Shown here: positions 1 through 5,700 of the stretch, piece by piece
Layout of the letters: the number at the start of each line of letters is the position of its first letter
Position numbering within the stretch: position 1 is the first letter of the stretch
NCBI GenBank assembly: GCA_013289785.1
Contig: JABCZE010000101.1
Span: 1 to 6,258 of the forward strand
Reading direction: 5' to 3'
Length of the DNA stretch: 6,258 nt
Source: Vulcanimicrobiota bacterium
GTDB taxonomy: Bacteria > Vulcanimicrobiota > Vulcanimicrobiia > Vulcanimicrobiales > Vulcanimicrobiaceae
The notes under the pieces: model-generated
Databases searched by the model: none
What the model saw: only the letters and a program-made list of their open reading frames with translations
What the model was told of the DNA's origin: nothing
Position numbers and translations under genes: made by a program

Positions 1-524
1 CAACCTCTGATAACGCCTTCGTCGCGCATCTTGCTCAGTGCCGGAAACGCGCCCTTGCGGGCGATCTCGAACTGATCTTCCCAGGGGCCGGGCAGCCACG
101 GATTATCCGGTGAGAGATCGTGGACGAAGACGACGTCGAGCGCGTCGACCCCTAACCGCTGCAGGCTGTCTTCAATCGAGCGCTTCACGCCATCGGCCGT
201 GTAATCGTAACGGAGATTGTTGGGTGAAGGGGTGAACGGAAAATACTCTTTCGCGTTGTTATCGCGCGACGCAGTGAGCAATTTCCCGACCTTCGAGGAG
301 AGTACGTACTCGCTGCGCGTTTGCTTGTGCAAGAACGTGCCAAGCCGGCGCTCCGCCAGTCCCAGGCCGTACCATGGAGACGTGTCGTAGTAGCGCACGC
401 CGGCCTCCCAGGCGGCTTTGATTGTATCGTACGCGTCTTCGTCGGTGACATAGGCGAACTCGTTACCGAACGGCACGCCGCCGAGACCGAAGGACTTTCC
501 GTCGAAGATTTCAGACGCGTTCAT
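1..524 (-). CDS. Aldo/keto reductase, N-terminal part (C-terminus beyond left edge)
   Basis: The minus-strand frame opens with ATG at 524 (MNASEIFDGKSFGLGGVPFG) and stays open to base 1, giving 174 residues of what is normally a protein of about 320-340. It reads as an NAD(P)H-dependent aldo/keto reductase with a TIM-barrel fold, a cytosolic carbonyl or sugar oxidoreductase. The four classic AKR active-site residues are visible in order: D47 and Y52 in YYDTSPWYGLG, K78 in SSKVGKL and H135 in VFVHDLSPDN. The later region (PGPWEDQFEIARKGAFPALS) resembles the D-threo-aldose/L-fucose dehydrogenase-like branch, but the cofactor-binding C-terminal half is missing, so the substrate cannot be assigned. 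The gene starts 43 bases after the TPR-like gene and is probably co-transcribed. No strong Shine-Dalgarno is seen; an AAGAG lies about 5 bases upstream. A second ATG four bases further upstream (528) is out of frame and reaches a stop after five codons. Confidence 0.93.
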   Translation of the reverse strand, partial: MNASEIFDGKSFGLGGVPFGNEFAYVTDEDAYDTIKAAWEAGVRYYDTSPWYGLGLAERRLGTFLHKQTRSEYVLSSKVGKLLTASRDNNAKEYFPFTPSPNNLRYDYTADGVKRSIEDSLQRLGVDALDVVFVHDLSPDNPWLPGPWEDQFEIARKGAFPALSKMRDEGVIRG

Positions 525-567
525 GCATACTCTTATCCCCGCGTGCCGCGAAGCCTAACGGAGGGAC
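525..567 (-). other. Short intergenic gap between TPR-like gene and aldo/keto reductase gene
   Basis: These 43 bases separate the TAG stop of the TPR-like gene from the aldo/keto reductase start. I see no intrinsic terminator (no GC-rich stem followed by a T run) and no convincing -35/-10 pair. The small CGCG-GCA-CGCG inverted repeat at 540-550 has only a 4-bp stem. The simplest reading is a within-operon spacer. Confidence 0.6.
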
Positions 568-1539
568 CTAATCCAAATCGACCTTCAATCGTTCTTGGGC
601 TCCCAGCAGCCAGAATTCGAGCGCGATGTCGGGTTCGAACAAGAGCGCCTGGCGTCTGCGAAAAGTTGTCACGCGCTGTTTCTCAACCGCCGGGTCGCCG
701 AAGCGGTATGCGGCCTCAGCCACGGTCAGCGTTTTAACGTCCTCAAGCCAGCGAAAATCACTCTCAACGAGTGCGACGTTCTCTACGAGATCCTGTGCGG
801 CACGTAGCGTTGGCGCTTGGCGCGCTTCGATTACAGCGATTCTCATTCGGATGGCGCCCGTGGGGAACACCGGCGTTGCACTGATTTTCTCAAGGCGTTT
901 CCTCAGAGTAGGCAGTAGGCGAGTAGCTTGGCCGTCGTGATATGCATCGCGTTTGATGGGCAATTCGCTAAAGTCGTAGTCGGAGCAATTTCCCTGTACG
1001 TAGCTCGTGACCTCATCGAGCTCTGCCCAATCCCCGGACAGAACGCTGAATGCAGCAAGGTAGTTCCAGTAGCTCCCAAAAAACGGCAGCCCTCGAATAA
1101 ACAAGAAATGGTCGTCAAGAATCTTCAGCGTCTTGTACGCGTCGAAAAATGGGCGGATGAATCTGCGACCATCCTCATAGCTGCTGTTCAAATACGCGTA
1201 ACGTGCCTCAGCGAGTACGTACTGTTGTGGAATTTTTGGAAACGGTGTTTTCCGAAAAAGGGCTAACCCTTTCTCGGGCTCCTTCGCACGAATGTACTGC
1301 TGCCCAAGTGAGAATTGTATGAGCGGCGAATTCGGAAACTGGTGGTACGCCTCCCGAAAACGCTGTAATGCAACGTCGTCGCGACCATCCTGGAATGCCG
1401 TGATCCCATAGAGATGCGACCACTCCTCGCGCTCGGCATCACTTAATCCAGCTAGATCGATCTTTCCTAGCACCTGCTCGATTTCGCCGGCCTTCCCCTC
1501 TTTGGCCAGCTTGTTCGCGAGATCGCCTACCCAAGTCAT
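568..1539 (-). CDS. TPR-like repeat protein of unknown function
   Basis: A 323-residue protein starting MTWVGDLANKLAKEGKAGEI. I do not recognise a named family. The segment at about 40-100 looks like two tetratricopeptide-like helical hairpins (WSHLYGITAFQDGRDDVALQ, then SPLIQFSLGQQYIRAKEPEK), and further helix-rich, aromatic sequence follows to the end. No signal peptide, membrane segment, metal-binding motif or catalytic motif is visible, so it is probably cytosolic and may act as a scaffold or interaction partner. The start at 1539 is chosen because its ATG overlaps the ppk2 stop as ATGA and a GGAG lies 7 bases upstream (1547-1550). The same frame is open upstream to 1947, but that stretch is antisense-free overlap with ppk2 and is low-complexity in character. 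GC is lower than in the neighbours: sampled lines between 1081 and 1260 are about 45-48%, against about 67% in sampled tdh lines. Confidence 0.88.
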   Translation of the reverse strand: MTWVGDLANKLAKEGKAGEIEQVLGKIDLAGLSDAEREEWSHLYGITAFQDGRDDVALQRFREAYHQFPNSPLIQFSLGQQYIRAKEPEKGLALFRKTPFPKIPQQYVLAEARYAYLNSSYEDGRRFIRPFFDAYKTLKILDDHFLFIRGLPFFGSYWNYLAAFSVLSGDWAELDEVTSYVQGNCSDYDFSELPIKRDAYHDGQATRLLPTLRKRLEKISATPVFPTGAIRMRIAVIEARQAPTLRAAQDLVENVALVESDFRWLEDVKTLTVAEAAYRFGDPAVEKQRVTTFRRRQALLFEPDIALEFWLLGAQERLKVDLD

Positions 1540-2375
1540 ACTTGCGCTCCGTCCTCCGCCGCATGGTACTTGCGCCGAATCTCTTCGATGTCGACCGCCG
1601 GCGGCGGAAACTTCATGTCGAATGACTTCAAGGTCTCGACGACGATCTTCGAGACCGCGAGGTTCCGAAACCATTTGCGCTTCGAAGGAATGACGAACCA
1701 GGGCGCGTGCGCCGTGCTGGTCTTGGCCAGCACGTCCTCGTACGCTTTTACGTATTCCGGGAAATACGCTCGCTCCGAATAGTCCGATTCGCTGATCTTC
1801 CATTGCCGCGACGGGTCGTCGAGGCGCCTTGCGAAGCGGCGGAGCTGCTCTCTTTCGGTAACGTGCAGGTAGAACTTGAGGATCGTCGTGCCGGCCAAGG
1901 TGAGGTTTCGCTCGAACTCGTTGATCAGCTCGTACCGCTTCGACCAAACCGATTTGGGAACGAGACCGCGCACGCGTGCAATGAGGACGTCCTCGTAATG
2001 CGAGCGGTTGAAGATCACGATCTCACCCTTTGCGGGTGCCTGAACGTGCGCGCGCCACAAGAAATCGTGATCGGCCTCTTCTTTCGACGGTTCCTTGAAT
2101 GCATGGGCGCGCGCGCCTTGGGGATCGAGTGCGCCGAAAACGTGCCGGATCGTTCCGTCTTTTCCGGAGGCATCCATGCCCTGCAGGCACACGAGCAGCG
2201 AACGGCCGTGCTCGGCGTACAGCAGGTACTGGAGATCGGCGAGCCTGCGATCGTCGCGCTTCATCTCCGCGGTCGCCACAGCCTTGGTTTTCTTCGCGCC
2301 GGTAAAGCCGGATTTTATGTCGGCCAGCTTTACGCACGTGCCGGGCTTTACCGCGAAGAGTTTGCCGTAGTTCAA
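1536..2375 (-). CDS. ppk2: PPK2-family polyphosphate:nucleotide phosphotransferase
   Basis: A 279-residue cytosolic kinase that moves phosphate between polyphosphate and nucleotides (AMP, ADP or other NDPs). PPK2 hallmarks are present: Walker A-like GMDASGKDG (66-74) followed by TIRHVF, DHDFLWRAH (102-110), IFNRSHYEDVLIARV (121-135), KRYELINEFE, then ILKFYLHVTEREQLRRF and APWFVIPSKRKWFRN. Length and single-domain layout match the short one-domain PPK2 enzymes, most like the group that includes the Meiothermus and Deinococcus enzymes; the exact acceptor and direction cannot be read from sequence. The start is TTG at 2375, overlapping the kbl TGA as TTGA. No ATG, GTG or TTG lies nearby in frame upstream, and the N-terminal LFAVKPGTCVKLADI is family-like, so the TTG is favoured. 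No close Shine-Dalgarno is seen (AAAGGA is about 18 bases away), suggesting translation coupled to kbl. It ends in an ATGA overlap with the next gene. Confidence 0.94.
   Translation of the reverse strand: MNYGKLFAVKPGTCVKLADIKSGFTGAKKTKAVATAEMKRDDRRLADLQYLLYAEHGRSLLVCLQGMDASGKDGTIRHVFGALDPQGARAHAFKEPSKEEADHDFLWRAHVQAPAKGEIVIFNRSHYEDVLIARVRGLVPKSVWSKRYELINEFERNLTLAGTTILKFYLHVTEREQLRRFARRLDDPSRQWKISESDYSERAYFPEYVKAYEDVLAKTSTAHAPWFVIPSKRKWFRNLAVSKIVVETLKSFDMKFPPPAVDIEEIRRKYHAAEDGAQV
1547..1557 (-). promoter_or_regulatory. Shine-Dalgarno of the TPR-like gene
   Basis: On the minus strand the sequence reads GGAGGACGGAG, followed by 7 bases and then the ATG at 1539. This decides the start at 1539 over the longer upstream-open frame. 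It lies inside the last codons of ppk2. Confidence 0.7.
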
Positions 2376-3568
2376 AGCTTCAACAATCCGCTTTCCTTTC
2401 CAACCTCTTCAAATGCAGCCAGCGCCCGATCCATCTCGTCTTTGGTTAGTGCGGCGCTGATCTGCACTCGGATGCGCGCCGTCCCTTCCGGCACGACGGG
2501 ATAGCCGAAGCCGGTAACAAAGACGCCGGCCTTCAACAGCTTGTCGCTGACCGCGATGGCAAACGCCGTTTCGCCGACGATGATTGGAACGATTGCGCTT
2601 TCGCTGTCGAGCGGTTTGTAGCCGATGCGCTTGAGACCGTCGCGGAAATATCGCGTATTCTCACGCAGCTTTGCGACCAGGCTGGGATGCGACTCGAGAT
2701 ACTCGATCGCGGCCAGTGAACTGCAGGCGACCGTCGCCGGCAGCGCATTGGAGAAAAGCTGCGGCCGCGAACGCTGGATGAGCGTGTCGACCAAGGCGTT
2801 GCTGCCGGCGACGAAACCGCCGGCCGCGCCGCCCAGCGCCTTGCCCAACGTCCCGGTAATGATATCGATCTTTCCGGTCAAACCATAATGCTCGATCGTG
2901 CCGCGGCCGGTCTCGCCCATGACGCCGGTTCCGTGCGAATCGTCGACGACCGTGATGGCGCCATACTTTTGCGCCAGCTCGACGATCTCGGGAAGCTTGG
3001 CAAGATCGCCCTCCATCGAGAAGACGCCGTCGGTGACGATTACGATCGGAAAGCTGCCGGCGACGCTCTGCAGCTTCTCTTCCAGTTCGCGCATGTTGCT
3101 ATGCTTGAAACGCTCCCGTCTCGCTTTTGAAGCCAGCCGGACGCCGTCGATAATCGAGGCGTGGTTCAGCTCGTCGGAGACGATCGCCGAGCCCGCATCG
3201 CAGATCGTCGGGAAGAGACCGGTGTTCGCGTTCCAACAGGAGACGTACGAGAGCGCGGCCTGGGTGCCCAAAAACTCCGCAATCCGCTCTTCGAGCACGC
3301 GGTGGATGGAAAACGTTCCACAAATGAAGCGCACCGATGCGGTGCCCGCGCCGTACTGGTCGAGCCCGCGTTTTCCCGCCTCGACGACGTCGGGCAGATC
3401 GGCGAGCCCCAAGTAGTTGTTGCTCGAGAGCACGATCACGTCGCCGGCTTCTTCCATATGGACTTCCGCCGCCATCGGCGTCGTCAGATGGCGCAGGTGC
3501 TTGTACGTGCCGGCCTTTTTGAGCACGTCCAAATCGGTTTGCAGCTTCGCTTCGAACGCCTGATTCAT
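2372..3568 (-). CDS. kbl: 2-amino-3-ketobutyrate CoA ligase (glycine C-acetyltransferase)
   Basis: A 398-residue PLP-dependent enzyme of the alpha-oxoamine synthase family, the same length as E. coli Kbl. It cleaves 2-amino-3-ketobutyrate with CoA to glycine and acetyl-CoA, the second step of threonine degradation, in the cytosol. Visible features are SSNNYLGLA (48-56), GAGTASVRFICGT (73-85), DELNHASIIDG (132-142) with H137, VVDDSHGTG (207-215) with D209 and H212, the PLP-lysine motif TGTLGKALGG (238-247) with K243, QRSRPQLFSNALP (265-277), and the C-terminal GYPVVPEGTARIRVQISA. These separate it from 8-amino-7-oxononanoate synthase, although that paralogue is close; adjacency to tdh settles the assignment. 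The ATG at 3568 overlaps the tdh stop as ATGA. An AAAGGAG (3582-3588) and an AGGGG nearer the start lie in the last codons of tdh. Confidence 0.97.
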   Translation of the reverse strand: MNQAFEAKLQTDLDVLKKAGTYKHLRHLTTPMAAEVHMEEAGDVIVLSSNNYLGLADLPDVVEAGKRGLDQYGAGTASVRFICGTFSIHRVLEERIAEFLGTQAALSYVSCWNANTGLFPTICDAGSAIVSDELNHASIIDGVRLASKARRERFKHSNMRELEEKLQSVAGSFPIVIVTDGVFSMEGDLAKLPEIVELAQKYGAITVVDDSHGTGVMGETGRGTIEHYGLTGKIDIITGTLGKALGGAAGGFVAGSNALVDTLIQRSRPQLFSNALPATVACSSLAAIEYLESHPSLVAKLRENTRYFRDGLKRIGYKPLDSESAIVPIIVGETAFAIAVSDKLLKAGVFVTGFGYPVVPEGTARIRVQISAALTKDEMDRALAAFEEVGKESGLLKL

Positions 3569-4626
3569 AGTGTCGCCCCTACTCCTTTGAAGTCCAAAAC
3601 GATCTTGGCGGCTTCGCCCTTGCGCATCAGCTCGAATGCGCGGTCGAACTCGCGATACGGCACCACGTGCGTGATGATCGACCGCAGATCCACGCGCCCG
3701 CTCTTCACCAGCGCCTCGGTCTGATACCAGGTTTCGAACATGCGCCGCCCGTTGATGCCGAGCACGGTCAGCCCCTTGAAGATGATGCGCTCGGCGAGAT
3801 TGAGATTGACGCTATCGGACGGAATCCCGAGCAGCGCGGCCGTTCCCCCGTTGCGCACGAGTTGGAGGCCCAGGTCGATGGCCGCCCCGCTTCCCGACAT
3901 CTCGAGCAAGACGTCGACCCCGTCGCCGCGGGTCCGGCGTTTGATTTCGTCGACGAGATCGGGCCGGCTCGAAAGAAACGTCGCGTCGGCACCGAGCCGT
4001 TGCGCGAGTTCGAGCTTCGCCGGATTGACGTCGATTGCGTAGACGAAGCTCGCACCGGCGGCACGCGCGACCGGTATCGCCATGAGCCCGATCGATCCCA
4101 CCCCGGTGATGGCGACGCTCTTAACGCTGACGCCCGCCGCCATGACCGTGTGCACCGCGTTGCCGAGCGGATCGAAGACGGCGGCATATTCGTCCGGAAT
4201 CGCCGGATCGAGCCGCCAGACGTTGTATTCCGGAATCGAGATGTACTCGGCGAACGCACCGTCGCGGTCGACGCCGATGATTTTGACTCGCTCGCAGATG
4301 TGAGCGTTGCCGGTGCGGCAGAGAAGGCAGGTGAGATCGGCGATATGACCTTCGGCCGAAACGCGCTCCCCCACTCGAACGGAAGTCACGGCATCGCCGA
4401 TTGCGGCGACGGTGCCCATGAACTCGTGGCCGACGACGAGCGGCGGCTTGATGCGGTGCTGCGCCCACGCGTCCCACGCGTAGATGTGATAATCGGTGCC
4501 GCAGAGGCCGGCCTTCTCGACCTTGATCAGCACGTCGGTCGGGCCGATCGAGGGTATCGGCACCTCGGCTAACGTAAAACCGGGCCCGGGGCCCGGTTTT
4601 ACCAGCGCCATCATTGTCGAAGCCAT
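3565..4626 (-). CDS. tdh: L-threonine 3-dehydrogenase (zinc MDR family)
   Basis: A 353-residue zinc-dependent medium-chain dehydrogenase that oxidises L-threonine to 2-amino-3-ketobutyrate with NAD+ and feeds the next gene, kbl. Catalytic-zinc residues are C42 (LCGTD), H67 and E68 (VVGHE). The Rossmann motif GVGSIG is at 175-180, with D199 placed to bind NAD ribose. Tdh-typical stretches are YAWDAWAQ (49-56), FDPLGNAVHT (151-160) and GINGRRMFETWY (290-301). The structural-zinc loop has C100, C103 and C111, but the usual first cysteine is D97. The start is uncertain: ATG 4626, ATG 4614 or ATG 4611 (the last aligning best with the E. coli Tdh start, MKALSK). None has a clear Shine-Dalgarno. Two inverted repeats cover the start region and codons 9-18, which encode an unusual KPGPGPGF tract. 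A general sorbitol-type dehydrogenase is the alternative, made unlikely by kbl next door. Confidence 0.96.
   Translation of the reverse strand: MASTMMALVKPGPGPGFTLAEVPIPSIGPTDVLIKVEKAGLCGTDYHIYAWDAWAQHRIKPPLVVGHEFMGTVAAIGDAVTSVRVGERVSAEGHIADLTCLLCRTGNAHICERVKIIGVDRDGAFAEYISIPEYNVWRLDPAIPDEYAAVFDPLGNAVHTVMAAGVSVKSVAITGVGSIGLMAIPVARAAGASFVYAIDVNPAKLELAQRLGADATFLSSRPDLVDEIKRRTRGDGVDVLLEMSGSGAAIDLGLQLVRNGGTAALLGIPSDSVNLNLAERIIFKGLTVLGINGRRMFETWYQTEALVKSGRVDLRSIITHVVPYREFDRAFELMRKGEAAKIVLDFKGVGATL
4574..4602 (-). repeat. 29-base near-perfect palindrome inside the 5' end of tdh
   Basis: Two 14-base arms (4574-4587 and 4589-4602) are exact reverse complements around a single central base at 4588. 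The arm reads GTAAAACCGGGCCC. In RNA a 13-bp, very GC-rich stem with a 3-base loop would form, with A-rich and T-rich outer ends, so it resembles a bidirectional intrinsic terminator. It encodes residues V9 to T18 of the longest Tdh frame (VKPGPGPGFT). It could act as an attenuator or roadblock, as a protein-binding operator, or be a chance product of alternating Pro/Gly codons. The palindrome is certain; its function is inferred. Confidence 0.85.
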
Positions 4627-4639
4627 GAAGGCGCTGGTA
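4600..4639 (-). repeat. Inverted repeat enclosing the tdh start codons
   Basis: Ten-base arms TACCAGCGCC (4600-4609) and GGCGCTGGTA (4630-4639) are exact reverse complements separated by 20 bases. In the tdh messenger the loop would hold the ATGs at 4626 and 4614 and the first two bases of the ATG at 4611. Its downstream arm shares three bases (4600-4602) with the adjacent 29-base palindrome, so full formation of both stems competes slightly. A role in controlling tdh translation initiation is inferred and not shown. Confidence 0.75.
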
Positions 4640-4662
4640 TTTCAGAGGAGCCCCACGGGCTC
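4627..4662 (-). other. Spacer between cysA and tdh
   Basis: Only 36 bases separate the cysA TAG from the longest tdh start. They hold most of one hairpin and the upstream arm of the start-codon inverted repeat. I find no Shine-Dalgarno close to any tdh start. No -35/-10 promoter pair is convincing here or in the last codons of cysA, so tdh may depend on read-through or on a promoter I cannot recognise. Confidence 0.5.
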
Positions 4663-4664
4663 CT
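4646..4664 (-). terminator. Hairpin at the cysA stop codon, possible weak terminator
   Basis: AGGAGCCC (4646-4653) and GGGCTCCT (4657-4664) form a perfect 8-bp stem with a 3-base loop. It begins within the cysA TAG. On the minus strand it is followed by CTGAAATACC rather than a T run, so it is a poor intrinsic terminator. It may instead protect the 3' end of cysWA RNA or hold back part of the transcription entering tdh. The stem is certain; the terminator call is weak. Confidence 0.35.
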
Positions 4665-5700
4665 AGCTCACGCGCTCGTTGTTAGAAAAGACCGCCAGGT
4701 CCCGAGGCGTGATGAAAACCTCCTCGTCTTTGCGCACCCCAAGGGCGGCAAAGCGGTCCTGGGGGATCTCGACCTGGACGCGCGCTCCCCACTCGGTCAG
4801 TGCTTCGATTTTTACCACCGGACCGGCCGCATTGATGTGCGTGGTCCTAGCACGCAATGAGTTCGGCCCGAGGGACTGGCGTCCGATCTCCAGCGCGTGC
4901 GGGCGAACGAAAAGCAAGTGACCCGTAGCCTCCCGATCGATGCGCGCCGTTCCGTTGTCGACGCGTCCGTGAAACAGGTTGACGTTCCCCAAAAAGTTGT
5001 AGACGAACGAGCTGGCGGGGTTGTGATAGACCTCGTCAGGCGTACCGACCTGTTCGATTTTGCCGGCATTCATCACGGCAATTTGATCGGCGACCTCGAG
5101 CGCCTCATCTTGATCGTGGGTCACGAAGACGCTGGTGACCCCCACCTCGTCGTGAAGCTCGCGCAGCCAACGGCGCAGTTCCTGACGGACTTTGGCGTCG
5201 AGCGCACCGAACGGCTCGTCCAGTAGCAGAACGCTCGGCTCCACGGCTAGCGCGCGGGCCAAAGCGACGCGCTGCCGCTGGCCGCCGGAGAGTTGGGTCG
5301 GATAACGCCCAGCCTGATTGCGCAGCTGGATAAGATCGAGCAGTTGTCCGACGCGCGCTGCGATTTCCGCGCGCGAAGGGCGCAACCGGCGCGGCCGAAC
5401 GCGCAAACCAAAGGCAACGTTCTCGAAAACCGTCATGTGCCGAAATAACGCATAGTGTTGGAAGACGAATCCTACCCGGCGTTCGCGCGCCGTACGGTCG
5501 CTAATGTCGCGGCCGTCAAACTGTACCTCGCCAGAGTCGGCGTTCTCGAGGCCCGCGATAATTCGCAGCAACGTGGTCTTCCCGGAGCCGGAGGGCCCCA
5601 GCAGCGCGACGAGCCTCCCCTGCGGTATCTCCAGACTAACGTTATCGAGCGCGGTGAAGCTCCCGAACGTCTTCGAAACGTTGCGAACTGCGATGCTCAT
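4663..5700 (-). CDS. cysA: Sulfate/thiosulfate ABC transporter ATP-binding protein
   Basis: A 345-residue ATPase of the CysA/PotA/MalK class that powers sulfate and thiosulfate import from the cytoplasmic face of the membrane. The ABC domain shows Walker [10 protein letters not shown] (35-43), Q-loop Q81 in FVFQHYALF, signature LSGGQRQR (137-144), Walker B VLLLDEP (157-163), the GALD loop (165-168) and switch H195 in [11 protein letters not shown]-terminal TOBE-type regulatory domain follows from about 237, including FVRPHALEI (264-272) and [12 protein letters not shown]. coli CysA is about 365 residues. The start at 5700 is chosen over an in-frame ATG at 5733 because it overlaps the cysW stop as ATGA, begins with family-like [15 protein letters not shown], and has GGAAAGG 8 bases upstream (5709-5715). 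Assignment to sulfate rests on cysW next to it, since the ATPase alone resembles other importers. Confidence 0.95.
   Translation of the reverse strand: MSIAVRNVSKTFGSFTALDNVSLEIPQGRLVALLGPSGSGKTTLLRIIAGLENADSGEVQFDGRDISDRTARERRVGFVFQHYALFRHMTVFENVAFGLRVRPRRLRPSRAEIAARVGQLLDLIQLRNQAGRYPTQLSGGQRQRVALARALAVEPSVLLLDEPFGALDAKVRQELRRWLRELHDEVGVTSVFVTHDQDEALEVADQIAVMNAGKIEQVGTPDEVYHNPASSFVYNFLGNVNLFHGRVDNGTARIDREATGHLLFVRPHALEIGRQSLGPNSLRARTTHINAAGPVVKIEALTEWGARVQVEIPQDRFAALGVRKDEEVFITPRDLAVFSNNERVS

Noticed and set aside
185..451. 88-residue minus-strand open frame at the left end
   Set aside because: It lies in a different frame inside the aldo/keto reductase gene, whose catalytic tetrad and family motifs are read in the open frame starting at 524.
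1540..1947. 136-residue N-terminal extension of the TPR-like gene
   Set aside because: It would overlap ppk2 in another frame for over 400 bases, its composition is Arg-rich and unconserved in look, and the ATG at 1539 has both an ATGA junction and a good Shine-Dalgarno.
1707..2504. 265-residue open frame on the plus strand, opposite ppk2 and the end of kbl
   Set aside because: It runs across two well-supported genes on the other strand and shows no family resemblance, so it is a shadow frame.
3667..4572. 301-residue open frame on the plus strand, opposite tdh
   Set aside because: It is antisense to a clearly conserved dehydrogenase, its product is rich in Arg, Asp and His as expected from GC-rich shadow frames, and it has no recognisable domain.
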